The translations under genes were made by a program, and so were the position numbers. Shown here in pieces: positions 7,564-16,567 of a stretch of DNA of 64,000 nucleotides. The notes beneath the pieces are model-generated. The model saw only the letters and a program-made list of their open reading frames with translations. It was not told where the DNA came from and made no database searches. Position 1 is the stretch's first letter. Every line of letters begins with the position of its first letter. Origin of the DNA: Bacteroidota bacterium (GTDB taxonomy: Bacteria; Bacteroidota; JABWAT01); contig JABWAT010000003.1 in NCBI GenBank assembly GCA_013360915.1, positions 62,001 through 126,000 on the forward strand. The letters are read 5' to 3'.

Positions 7564-9639
7564 TTGGCCCTTCTTTCCAACCTGCACTGGTTCAGGGTTC
7601 CTGAGTTTTCCTCGGCTGATGATCAGCGCCGGGCACGGATTATTTTCTACTTCAGTGTGGTGATTATCCTGGCCTCCGTGATTCCGGGCATCCATAATTA
7701 TATCAGGAAAAGCTACGCCACTGCCATTGTCCTGTTTTCCTTTCCGCTTTTCATCAGTTTTGCCGTTTTTTTTCTTTATCTGAAACGACTGGCACTTGCC
7801 GCCCATGCCCTCTCCTATGGATTGCTCGTTTTTGCCTTTCTGCTGGTGGTGACCGGTGAGGGCATCTACGATATTTCGGTCCTCACTTACCCGGCTTGTC
7901 TGATTGTCGGTGGATTGATTCTTTCAAACCGGGCCTTTTTCGTCTATCTCCTGGTGGCTCTTTTCAGCGTCTGGGGGTTCTGGATGCTCGAAATCAATGG
8001 TTACCTGCTTACCAAATTCGCAAACAAGGTCACCATAACCAGTCTGATCGACGTCTGGATTATTCTCATCGTGGTCGGATTGGCCATCCGGTTTTATATA
8101 CGGGATATCGACCGGGCCTTTTCACGCCTGAGGGAGCAAGAGGAGCAGCTACGTGAGTCGGAATCCAGGTTCAGAATGCTGTTTGAACGTTCACCCGATG
8201 TGATCATGCTGGTAGATTCTGATCACCGGATTCTTCTGATGAACCGCGGGGATACCAACTCCATAACGGGTTCCCTGCTGACGGATTGGGTTCATCCTGA
8301 TCACCGCGAAGCGCTCATCCGCCAGCTGTCGAGTGGCCGGGCTGTGTCTCTTGAAGCTCAGAGCATCCGCAACCAGTGGTATCGGCTGCGGCTTCAGCCC
8401 ATGGGAAGTCCATCGGAAAGTATACTCATTATTGCCACGGATATTTCAGAAACCCGTCGCCTGCTTGCCGAACGCGAACAACTCGAAACTCAGTTCCGGC
8501 AGGCCCAGAAACTGGAAAGTCTCGGACAACTCGCCGGAGGCATTTCTCATGATTTTAATAACCTGCTTTCGGTTATTATTACCCACGCCGACGGCCTGGA
8601 CCGGTTCCGTGATCAGCCGGAAAAGCTGAAGACCAAAACAGAGGCCATCCTGAAAGCAGCCGACCGGGGGGCGGCTCTCGTCAGACAGATTCTGACCTTT
8701 GCCCGCAAATCGGATCTGAAGCTCACCGATACCAACCTGAATTCACTCGTTCTTGAAATTGTTCATTTACTTGAAGAGACCTTTCCAAAAACCATTGCCA
8801 TCCGGATTGCCGAAGACCCCACACTTCCCATTCTGAAAACCGATTCAAATCAGATCCACCAGGTACTGATGAACCTGTGTGTCAATGCCCGCGATGCCAT
8901 GAGCGGATCAGGAACACTGTCCATTGAAACCAGACATGTTCAGGCCACCCCGCCCGGCGGAACCCTGACTTCCTGTGCCCTGCTGACGATTTCAGATACC
9001 GGATCCGGAATGCCGGCCGAGGTCAGACAACGGATATTTGAACCGTTTTTTACCACCAAAGCCAGAGACAAAGGCACCGGACTCGGGTTGGCCGTTGTAT
9101 ATGGCATCGTCAAGGCTCATCAGGGATGGATTGAAGTGGATTCTGCTGAAGGCCACGGCACCACCTTTCGTATCTTTTTACCGGCCCCGACCGGACAGCA
9201 GGGCTCTGAAGGAGTGCGTGAAGCCGGAAGACAAACCTCAGATGACTGGAAAGGAAAACGGATTTTACTGGCCGAAGCAGATTCAGATCTGCGGATCGTA
9301 CAGGAAGGAGCCCTTTCCGAAAAAGGGGCGAGGGTCGTAACCACGGGGAATGGCCAGGATGCATTGACTCTGTACAGCACCAGCCGCGAGCCCATTGACC
9401 TGGTGATGACGAATTATAACCTGCCCGGACTTTCGGGGTTGGAACTGATCCGGCAAATCAGACTGCTGAATCCCGACCAGACCATTCTTCTATCTACGGG
9501 AACCACCGACAACGAGGTTTATGTGCAGGTGGCCGATAACCACATTCCGGTGCTACTGAAACCATTCAGCCCACTGAAGCTCATCACCACCATCGATGGG
9601 TTGTTTCAGGCTCCTTCTTCAGACTCTCCTGCCAGCTGA
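7564..9639 (+). CDS. Membrane-bound hybrid sensor histidine kinase
   Basis: A 691-residue sensor kinase. Residues 24-178 hold about six membrane helices. A PAS-like domain spans about 203-295. The HisKA box LAGGISHDFNNLLS has the phospho-acceptor H329, and the ATPase domain has NLCVNARDAM (N box), DTGSGM (G1) and GTGLGL (G2). The C-terminus (about 566-685) is a receiver domain. The phospho-acceptor aspartate of this receiver is replaced by asparagine (N617 in LVMTNYNLPGLSG) and one acidic-pocket residue is also lost (AEAD where VEDD is usual), while the lysine in LLKPF remains. The start is a TTG at 7564 with GAGG upstream. The 3' end overlaps glgA, which is convergent, by 34 bases. No partner regulator is adjacent. 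Confidence 0.92.
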   Translation: MALLSNLHWFRVPEFSSADDQRRARIIFYFSVVIILASVIPGIHNYIRKSYATAIVLFSFPLFISFAVFFLYLKRLALAAHALSYGLLVFAFLLVVTGEGIYDISVLTYPACLIVGGLILSNRAFFVYLLVALFSVWGFWMLEINGYLLTKFANKVTITSLIDVWIILIVVGLAIRFYIRDIDRAFSRLREQEEQLRESESRFRMLFERSPDVIMLVDSDHRILLMNRGDTNSITGSLLTDWVHPDHREALIRQLSSGRAVSLEAQSIRNQWYRLRLQPMGSPSESILIIATDISETRRLLAEREQLETQFRQAQKLESLGQLAGGISHDFNNLLSVIITHADGLDRFRDQPEKLKTKTEAILKAADRGAALVRQILTFARKSDLKLTDTNLNSLVLEIVHLLEETFPKTIAIRIAEDPTLPILKTDSNQIHQVLMNLCVNARDAMSGSGTLSIETRHVQATPPGGTLTSCALLTISDTGSGMPAEVRQRIFEPFFTTKARDKGTGLGLAVVYGIVKAHQGWIEVDSAEGHGTTFRIFLPAPTGQQGSEGVREAGRQTSDDWKGKRILLAEADSDLRIVQEGALSEKGARVVTTGNGQDALTLYSTSREPIDLVMTNYNLPGLSGLELIRQIRLLNPDQTILLSTGTTDNEVYVQVADNHIPVLLKPFSPLKLITTIDGLFQAPSSDSPAS

Positions 9640-11090
9640 CGGTACAACTCCAGATACTTCCCGGCCGATCGTTCCCAGGAAAAATCGGCGGTCATGCCAT
9701 TGGTCTGAATCTGTCGCCATTCACCCGGATTGTAATAGACCAGCAAGGCACGCCGGATTGCATCGAGCAAGGCCTCGGGGTGCGGATTGCTGAAGGAAAA
9801 TCCGTTCCCGTTCTTCTTACCTGAAAGCAGAGATTCACCCCAGTCGATGATGGTATCGGCAAGTCCGCCCGTTTTTCTGACAATGGGAACCGTGCCGTAA
9901 CGCAGGCTGTAAATCTGATTCAATCCGCAGGGCTCATACAACGATGGCATCAGAAATACATCAGAGGCTGCTTCAATCAGGTGAGACAGCTGATTATCAT
10001 AACCCAGGTGAACCGATAACTTTTCTGGATACTGGTACTGAAAATCCTTGAACCGTTTTTCAATACCCGGATCCCCGCTGCCCAGAATAATCATCTGAAG
10101 GTTCATGGTCATGAGCTGCGGCATGAGTTTTTCGACCAGATGAAATCCTTTTTGGGAAACCATCCGTGATATCATACCGATGAGCGGAACGCCTGGCTGG
10201 GCTGGTAACCGCACCATTTCCTGCAGTTCCTTCTTGATCTGCTGTTTGCGGTCCAGGGTGCTCAGCGTGTAATTGACGGGTAAAAGAGGGTCAATGGCGG
10301 GATCCCAGATATCATAATCGGCCCCATTCAGAATGCCGACCAAATCGGGTTTCCGCACCTGGAGAATGCCATCGAATCCGGAACCGAATTCGGGAGTCAG
10401 GATTTCCTGAGCATAAGTCTCGCTGACAGTGGTGATTTTATCAGCATTCAGCAATCCGACCTTCAGAAAGCTGAACATGCCATAAAACTCATAATCACCG
10501 CCCGGATAGAAATGATCGTAGCTCAGGCCCGCTTTATTTACGGTCTCGGAACCAAACTTTCCTGGGTAGCCGATGTTATGAATGGTCAGAACCGAACGGG
10601 TCTCTGCAAAAAAAGGATCGTTGGCATACTTCGTCTTCAGATAAAGTGGCAACAAACCCGTGGGCCAGTCGTTGGCATGGATGATGTCAGGCTTCCATTT
10701 CAGCCGCTTCATCATTTCCATCACACCCATGTTGAACACAATAAACCGTTCGTTTTCATCAGGATCATTGGTATAGATCCACCGGTTATCGTGAGCGTGT
10801 GCGCAGTAAATAAAATTCACTTTGACCGTGGTTCCCGGCAGGGTCCCCTGGTACAGGTGCGCCTCGCATTGTTTTCCGTTCGACTGAACCGGGAGTTCGC
10901 CCACCTTCCAGTTATACTTCAGCTTAAACACATCATCCGAGATCATTGAATATTTCGGAAGAAACAACTGAACTTCGCAGCCCAGTTTTTCGAGTACCTT
11001 TGGAAGGGCCCCGATCACATCGCCCAACCCGCCGGCCTTCGCATACGGCACGGCTTCTGAAGCACACAGGGCGATTTTTAACTTTTTCAT
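9606..11090 (-). CDS. glgA: Glycogen synthase (ADP-glucose)
   Basis: GT5-family glycosyltransferase (494 aa) that adds glucose from ADP-glucose to a growing alpha-1,4-glucan. The N-terminal substrate-binding signature is present in AVPYAKAGGLGDV (lysine and GG), as are HANDWPTGLLPLYLK and the retaining-transferase motif PSLYEPCGLNQIYSLRYG near the C-terminus. Length is typical. It is 27 bases downstream of the acyl-CoA synthetase gene, so co-transcription is likely. No other glycogen genes are in the window. Confidence 0.95.
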   Translation of the reverse strand: MKKLKIALCASEAVPYAKAGGLGDVIGALPKVLEKLGCEVQLFLPKYSMISDDVFKLKYNWKVGELPVQSNGKQCEAHLYQGTLPGTTVKVNFIYCAHAHDNRWIYTNDPDENERFIVFNMGVMEMMKRLKWKPDIIHANDWPTGLLPLYLKTKYANDPFFAETRSVLTIHNIGYPGKFGSETVNKAGLSYDHFYPGGDYEFYGMFSFLKVGLLNADKITTVSETYAQEILTPEFGSGFDGILQVRKPDLVGILNGADYDIWDPAIDPLLPVNYTLSTLDRKQQIKKELQEMVRLPAQPGVPLIGMISRMVSQKGFHLVEKLMPQLMTMNLQMIILGSGDPGIEKRFKDFQYQYPEKLSVHLGYDNQLSHLIEAASDVFLMPSLYEPCGLNQIYSLRYGTVPIVRKTGGLADTIIDWGESLLSGKKNGNGFSFSNPHPEALLDAIRRALLVYYNPGEWRQIQTNGMTADFSWERSAGKYLELYRQLAGESEEGA

Positions 11091-11117
11091 CTGATTGATT
11101 CCTTTATTTCCATCCCC

Positions 11118-13178
11118 TCAGCCCATCACCGCCCTTACATCGAGCGCCCAGGCTCCCTGTCCCGGTTCGAGAACCAGCAGCGGATTGATTTCAAGTTCGC
11201 TGATTTCGGGGAAGTCGGCACCGATCTGTGATAACCTCACAATCACGTCAATGGCCGCATTCCAGTCACCCGGTTTTACCGACCGCCATCCGTTTAATCG
11301 TTTCCCGGCCAGAGTCGACGCAAGCAGTTCGACGGCTTGTTGCCGGTTTACCGGCGCAATTCCCACGGCCACATCCTTCAACAGTTCCACTTCAACGCCA
11401 CCCGATCCGACCACAATGACCGGTCCGAACTGTGGATCATGACGGACGCCAACCAGCAACTCATGGCCTTTTTCCATCATCTTCTGAACCAGAATTCCGT
11501 CTATCCGGACATCGGGTTTAATGAGCGTCACTGTTTTTACAATCATATCATATGCTTCAGAGACCGCCTCGGGTGTCTGAAGATTGGTCACCACACCACC
11601 CACTTCGGTCTTGTGGGTAAAGTCGGGAGATACCAGTTTCAGCACCACCGGATATCCGACCGAGTTGGCCTTGCTGACAGCCGCCTTGGCGGTTGTTACC
11701 AGATGGTCGGGCGGGATGGGAATGCTGTATGATTTCATGAGATTTTTAAAATGATGATGGTTGACCGCATGCTGTGCCGCCAGATGGTCTATTCCTGATA
11801 AGGCTTCACCGGCCAGAGGTCCGCGATCGAGCCACCGGGCCCGATCGAGCATGGCTTTTAAGGTAGAGCCCATCCGCTCGGGAAAGGTAAAATTGGGAAT
11901 TTTGCGCTGGCTCAGGATTTCCACTGCTTTCTGGATGGAAACATGACCCATCAGCGAACAGAGAACCGGTTTTTTGTGAACCATCGACACCTCACCGATC
12001 ACCTCGGCAAGACTCTCGGGCAGAAACCAGTCCTGTGGGGCTGAAATGACCACAGCAGCATCCACGGTCGGATCGGAGAGCAGGGCATCCAGTGCGATGG
12101 CATAGGTTCCGGGTCCCGATCCCGCAAGAATATCAACCGGATTGTTGATGCTTCCCGCCGCCGGCAGCCGGGGTTTCAGAAACGCACGGGTTTCATCGGT
12201 GAGCGGGGCAAGTTTAAGTCCGTTCTGTTCAAGATTATCCACGGCCATGATGGCTGGTCCGCCGGCATTTGTCAGCACCGCAACCCGGTTTCCGCGGGGC
12301 AGGGGCTGCCAGGCAAGTGCACGGGCCCAATCAAACAATTGTTCCATGGTTTCGGCCATCAGGACGCCCGACCGGGCAAAGGCGGCACGGTAAGCGTCGG
12401 AGCGTCCGGCCAGAGAACCCGTATGCGAAGCAACGGCTTTGGCTCCCCCTTCGCCGGTTCCGCCCTTCAGAACCACAACGGGTTTTTTCCGTGCTGCTTC
12501 CTCGGCAATGGCCATGAATTCCCGTCCCTGACTCACCCCTTCCACATAAGCAGAAATCACCCGGGTTTGCGGATCACTGACCATGGAAGCGATCATTTCG
12601 CGTTCATTCACATCAATCTGATTTCCCAGGCTGACGATGCGGGAAAAACCGATACCCGCTCCCAGGGACCAGTCGATCACCGCAGCCACCATGGCTCCGG
12701 ATTGAGACGTGAATCCGATTTCACCGGCAGCCGGCATTCCCATGATAAAGGTTGAGTTCAGGGGTGAATGTGTATCGATAGTACCAATACAATTCGGCCC
12801 GATCAGTCTGATGCCCGCTTTATCTGCAATGGCCTTAAGTTCCTGCTCCTTTTGTTTTCCCTCTGGTCCGGTTTCTGCAAATCCGCCGCTGGTAACAATG
12901 ACATGCCGCACCCCCCGCTTGCCGCATTGAGTAATCATGTCGGCTACCTGACCGGCTGGTACCACAATGACGGCCAGATCAACCGGATCGGGCACTTTCA
13001 GCACCGATGGGTAACATTCCAGGCCCAGAATATCGGTTGCGTTGGCATTAACTGGGTAAATGGCCCCTTTGAATTTGTATCTGATCAGGTTTCTGACCAC
13101 TCCGTAACCCAGCTTGTGCGGATCGCGGGAGGCACCAATAACAGCCACCCCTTTGGGTTTGAAAAAGGATTCAAGCAT
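11118..13178 (-). CDS. Acyl-CoA synthetase (ADP-forming), fused alpha-beta
   Basis: A 686-residue enzyme of the acetate-CoA ligase (ADP-forming) family, which makes ATP from acetyl-CoA (or a related acyl-CoA), ADP and phosphate. Order of domains: N-terminal CoA-binding Rossmann domain (VAVIGASRDPHKLGYG), two succinyl-CoA-ligase-like domains with the phospho-histidine in ASHTGSLAG (H252), then an ATP-grasp domain from about residue 470 ending in ELEINPLLVLEPG. In archaea alpha and beta are often separate genes; here they are one chain. Substrate cannot be told from sequence. Its position between the cysteine-desulfurase-like gene and glgA suggests fermentation or overflow carbon metabolism. 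Confidence 0.9.
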   Translation of the reverse strand: MLESFFKPKGVAVIGASRDPHKLGYGVVRNLIRYKFKGAIYPVNANATDILGLECYPSVLKVPDPVDLAVIVVPAGQVADMITQCGKRGVRHVIVTSGGFAETGPEGKQKEQELKAIADKAGIRLIGPNCIGTIDTHSPLNSTFIMGMPAAGEIGFTSQSGAMVAAVIDWSLGAGIGFSRIVSLGNQIDVNEREMIASMVSDPQTRVISAYVEGVSQGREFMAIAEEAARKKPVVVLKGGTGEGGAKAVASHTGSLAGRSDAYRAAFARSGVLMAETMEQLFDWARALAWQPLPRGNRVAVLTNAGGPAIMAVDNLEQNGLKLAPLTDETRAFLKPRLPAAGSINNPVDILAGSGPGTYAIALDALLSDPTVDAAVVISAPQDWFLPESLAEVIGEVSMVHKKPVLCSLMGHVSIQKAVEILSQRKIPNFTFPERMGSTLKAMLDRARWLDRGPLAGEALSGIDHLAAQHAVNHHHFKNLMKSYSIPIPPDHLVTTAKAAVSKANSVGYPVVLKLVSPDFTHKTEVGGVVTNLQTPEAVSEAYDMIVKTVTLIKPDVRIDGILVQKMMEKGHELLVGVRHDPQFGPVIVVGSGGVEVELLKDVAVGIAPVNRQQAVELLASTLAGKRLNGWRSVKPGDWNAAIDVIVRLSQIGADFPEISELEINPLLVLEPGQGAWALDVRAVMG

Positions 13179-13214
13179 ACGGGCTCCCCGGCAGCATGTT
13201 TACCATGATTTCGT

Positions 13215-14582
13215 TCATACTTTAAAGTTGTAATAATCGGTTTGGCAGCGATCGTAACCAGTTCCTGAAGAGTAATCACCCGCCCACTTACCATCTGCCA
13301 TTTTTCTGAGAGCATCTGCCAGCACATCAATCTCCTCGCGGGTATTGTACAGACCGATGGTTGCACGTACGGCACCCGGAACTCTCGTTTCCTCGCCCTT
13401 CAGCATCCTCTCCCGGAGGCCAGCGGTTTCTTCCTCTGTCAGACCAAGCAGGCGGGTCAGAAGGGGATGCGCACAAAAGCAACCGTTCCGGGTGGCAATG
13501 GCATACTCATTATTCAGAATCACCGAGACCAGATCGTGTGCAAGATTGCTCAGGTTAAACGTCAGCACGCCACTTTTCCGGTCGGCCGACTCAGGACCAT
13601 ACAGCGTCAGTCCCGGAATGGCACGTAAAACATCCATGGCATACACGGTCAGTTCACGTTCATGTTCGCGGACGGTTTCCATTCCGATTTCAGAGAGGTA
13701 GTTCAGTGCCGCGCCCACAGCAATGGCCCCGGCAATGTTGGGGGTTCCGCCCTGATGCCGGTCGGGTGATGCAGCAAACAACACATCCGTGCCGGTCACA
13801 AACCGCACGGTTCCTCCACCGGGAAGGTAGGGCTCGGCGGCATCGAACAGATCACGCGGACCGAAGAGAAATCCGCTTCCCATGGGTGCATAGGCTTTAT
13901 GTCCGGCAGCAGCCAGCAGATCGATGTGTTCCGGATGGTCATTGGGTTTCACATCTATTTTATCATGTGCAATCAGCTGGGCCGCATCCACCAGAATAAG
14001 AGCGCCCGCTTCATGAGCCATCCTCGCAATGCGATGAATATCAGGGAAATAACCCGTCACGTTTGAACAACCGGTCACAGCCACCAGTCGGATACGGTGT
14101 TTCTTCAGCTGCTGTGCCAGATCCTGATAGTCGAGACTTCCATCCTCCGCATGAACATCCACATGCAGAACCGGTCCACGTTTCCGGTGTGGCAGATCAT
14201 TGGAATGATGTTCCATCAGGGTGGTCAGCGTGGTCCCGTCAAGATGGGAGACCATGTGGGCCGCCATATCGAGGGCCTGTGTGGTGTTCTGAGTGAATAA
14301 AATGCAGTTCTGAGAGGGATTGCCGCCAATAAACTGGAAAATGATCTCGGATACATGATCGAACAACTCGGTCGACACCTGGCTGAGGTGGTGATGTCCC
14401 CGGTGAACATTGGCATAATATCCGGAAAGGAATTGGTGGTACTTATCCAGAACCGGCTGAGGGGCATGGGTTGAAGCCCCGTGGTCCATGTAGATCAGTG
14501 GTTGATCGCCCGTCCGGCCGGTAACCGGAAAGCGAAGGCGGGTGACAGGAAAGTCGGATCGGATTTCTGAAAAGGTCTTCAT
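13215..14582 (-). CDS. Class V aminotransferase, cysteine desulfurase-like
   Basis: A PLP enzyme (455 aa) of the SufS/CsdA type, which takes sulfur from cysteine and holds it as a persulfide. Visible motifs: YMDHGASTHAPQPVL at the N-terminus, ANVHRGHHHLSQ, the PLP-lysine in AAAGHKAYAPMG (K229), and GCFCAHPLLTRLLG where C372 aligns with the catalytic cysteine of SufS. Typical SufS is about 405-415 residues; this protein is longer. No suf genes are adjacent. It follows the unknown 14592-15356 gene by nine bases. It could serve Fe-S assembly or another sulfur pathway; the sulfur acceptor is unknown. Confidence 0.85.
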   Translation of the reverse strand: MKTFSEIRSDFPVTRLRFPVTGRTGDQPLIYMDHGASTHAPQPVLDKYHQFLSGYYANVHRGHHHLSQVSTELFDHVSEIIFQFIGGNPSQNCILFTQNTTQALDMAAHMVSHLDGTTLTTLMEHHSNDLPHRKRGPVLHVDVHAEDGSLDYQDLAQQLKKHRIRLVAVTGCSNVTGYFPDIHRIARMAHEAGALILVDAAQLIAHDKIDVKPNDHPEHIDLLAAAGHKAYAPMGSGFLFGPRDLFDAAEPYLPGGGTVRFVTGTDVLFAASPDRHQGGTPNIAGAIAVGAALNYLSEIGMETVREHERELTVYAMDVLRAIPGLTLYGPESADRKSGVLTFNLSNLAHDLVSVILNNEYAIATRNGCFCAHPLLTRLLGLTEEETAGLRERMLKGEETRVPGAVRATIGLYNTREEIDVLADALRKMADGKWAGDYSSGTGYDRCQTDYYNFKV

Positions 14583-14591
14583 CGGTTTGGG

Positions 14592-15356
14592 TCAGTTGCC
14601 GGGAAGCACGGTCAGCATGGCCGTCTGAACCGAAGCAAGCCATTGCTTCACCGTTTGCTGTTTGGTTTCGGGGCCGAAACGGCCTGTTAATTCCGACAGA
14701 TACCGGTCGGATAGCGGTGCACGAAGGGAAGGTTCCACCTGTGCCAGGTTCCAAAGAAAAATACAGTAATGATCGATCAGGTGCCGGTTCCTGCTATCTG
14801 AAATATTGAAATCAACCGACATCTGTCTGGAAAACGCATACAAGGGAAAGGAAGGAGCATACTGCAGAATACGGCCATTTTTCATGCGGTAGCGGTAGGC
14901 CGGCACCGCCAGTCTGAAATGAATATCATCGACCAGGCCCTGCATATTCATGACCTGGAAAAAAATGCGCCTGACCGAAGCACCGGTTTGTTTCAGCGAA
15001 CCGGCAAACCGGGGAATCTGGCAAAGTATGGTGGTTACTGCTTCGATGGCCTCCTGCCGGGTCTCATCATCCAACGCTGCTCCTTCCGTCACAAGAGCCT
15101 GAAACAGGTCTGACGTCCACAGGGACCATTCATCGTCGGGCGGTAAGGGCGGCCCCAAATCGGGATCGGCAGTGAATGAAACGCCGGCCAGCGGCATCAG
15201 TTGCCGGGTAAATTCATGAAAACCATCCAGATAGACCCTGAAATGATCATCCTGAAGTCGGTTCAGCAGAGCGGCATCGGCGGTCGGATTCAGAGGGCGT
15301 TCCCGGTGCGACCGGATGGCCGGGGGCTGACGCTGAAAAACGGACCGGGTGAACAT
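14592..15356 (-). CDS. Protein of unknown function
   Basis: A soluble-looking protein of 254 residues that I do not recognise. It has no signal peptide or membrane helix, an arginine/proline-rich first 20 residues, and an apparently helical body. The ATG at 15356 has an AGGAGG ribosome-binding site three bases upstream, which supports the start. It is the first gene of the minus-strand run that continues with the cysteine desulfurase-like gene (nine bases away), and the pair may work together. Divergent from the metallo-hydrolase gene, sharing a promoter region with inverted repeats. Confidence 0.7.
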   Translation of the reverse strand: MFTRSVFQRQPPAIRSHRERPLNPTADAALLNRLQDDHFRVYLDGFHEFTRQLMPLAGVSFTADPDLGPPLPPDDEWSLWTSDLFQALVTEGAALDDETRQEAIEAVTTILCQIPRFAGSLKQTGASVRRIFFQVMNMQGLVDDIHFRLAVPAYRYRMKNGRILQYAPSFPLYAFSRQMSVDFNISDSRNRHLIDHYCIFLWNLAQVEPSLRAPLSDRYLSELTGRFGPETKQQTVKQWLASVQTAMLTVLPGN

Positions 15357-15384
15357 GTTCCTCCTGATAGCAGTCCGTCAATAT

Positions 15385-15417
15385 ACAAAGGCTTTGTCTG
15401 ATCTTCCACAGATCAGA
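15385..15417. promoter_or_regulatory. Two abutting inverted repeats in a divergent promoter region
   Basis: Between divergent start codons at 15356 and 15464 there are two palindromes end to end. The first is ACAAAG-G-CTTTGT (15385-15397). The second is TCTGATCT-TCCAC-AGATCAGA (15397-15417), with 8-bp perfect arms. Their place suggests operators for a dimeric regulator, or a hairpin in a leader RNA. No regulator gene is adjacent, so the binder is unknown. Confidence 0.5.
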
Positions 15418-15463
15418 AAAGTCGGCCCGGAATGTTTTTTTCCGCTCAGATGTTCTGTGCGTT

Positions 15464-16564
15464 ATGTCGTTATCTATCAACCCTTCATTCACCTGGCGGA
15501 TTCCGTTCATCTCACTTGGCCTGTCGGTCTTGGCCACCGGCTGTTCGGATGCTCAGGAGGTCTCCATGAAACCCCACCACTCTCCGGACGGTTTTCTTAA
15601 CAACTACCCGCATGCCGGAAAAACGTTTGCCGACTTTCTGAAGTGGTCATGGGACCGGACCAGCCCTGAACCGGTAACCTTTCCTCTGACCGCAAACAAT
15701 CCGGAATTTCTGAAATCAAACCGGACTGAAACCTCCCTGACCTGGGTGGGTCATTCAACCTTCCTCCTGCAGTGGGAAGGCCTGAATATTCTGACTGATC
15801 CTCACTTCACGGAACGCGCCTCGCCGGTCAGTTTTGCCGGTCCGAAGCGCCATACCCCTGCCGGGTTGTCCCTCGATCAGCTTCCAGACATCGATGTGGT
15901 TATTATCAGTCATGATCATTATGATCACCTTGATCTTAAATCGGTGCAAAGGCTGTATGAACGCCAGAAAGCCCGGCCACCCGTTTTTCTCGTTCCGCTC
16001 AGACTGAAGGACTGGTTTGCAGACAATGGTATTCCGGTTGCAGATGAACTGGACTGGTGGGATTTCCGGCAGGTTTCCGGACTCCGGTTTCATTGTGTCC
16101 CGGTTCAGCATTTTTCCGGTCGCAGTCTGACCAACCGGAATTCAACTCTCTGGTGCGGATGGGTAATTGAATCCACCAGCGGAAACCGTGTTTTCTTTGC
16201 CGGGGATACTGGTTATTCTAACGATTTTAAAGACATCAGAAACCGGCTGGGCGACATGACCCTGTCTCTCATTCCGGTGGGTGCTTATGATCCACGGTGG
16301 TTTATGCAATCGATGCATGTCAATCCGGAAGAGGCCGTTCAGATTCATGAGGATGTCGGGTCGGCTTACTCGGTCGGAATGCATTGGGGAACGTTCATTC
16401 TAACCGATGAACCCATGACTGAACCGCCAGCACGGCTGGCCGGAGCCATGAAGGCGAAAGGTCTGAATCCTGCCGCCTTTACTGTCATGCAACATGGTGA
16501 AACCCGTCACCTCAACGATCTGTTTTCGACAAAACCGGCTGCTGTTGCCGAACAGGACCCCTGA
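15464..16564 (+). CDS. Lipoprotein metallo-beta-lactamase-fold hydrolase
   Basis: A 366-residue protein of the MBL fold, close in layout to NAPE-phospholipase D/UlaG-like hydrolases. The zinc signature ISHDHYDHLD gives H150, D151, H152, D154 and H155. Also present are TWVGHSTFLLQW before it and FFAGDTGYSNDF after it, plus a late histidine in GMHWGTF. The N-terminus has a hydrophobic helix ending SVLATGC (C27), a plausible lipobox, so it is probably membrane-anchored outside the cytoplasm. The substrate may be a phospholipid or phosphodiester; sequence does not settle this. The next gene starts four bases after its stop. Confidence 0.85.
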   Translation: MSLSINPSFTWRIPFISLGLSVLATGCSDAQEVSMKPHHSPDGFLNNYPHAGKTFADFLKWSWDRTSPEPVTFPLTANNPEFLKSNRTETSLTWVGHSTFLLQWEGLNILTDPHFTERASPVSFAGPKRHTPAGLSLDQLPDIDVVIISHDHYDHLDLKSVQRLYERQKARPPVFLVPLRLKDWFADNGIPVADELDWWDFRQVSGLRFHCVPVQHFSGRSLTNRNSTLWCGWVIESTSGNRVFFAGDTGYSNDFKDIRNRLGDMTLSLIPVGAYDPRWFMQSMHVNPEEAVQIHEDVGSAYSVGMHWGTFILTDEPMTEPPARLAGAMKAKGLNPAAFTVMQHGETRHLNDLFSTKPAAVAEQDP

Positions 16565-16567
16565 TTG

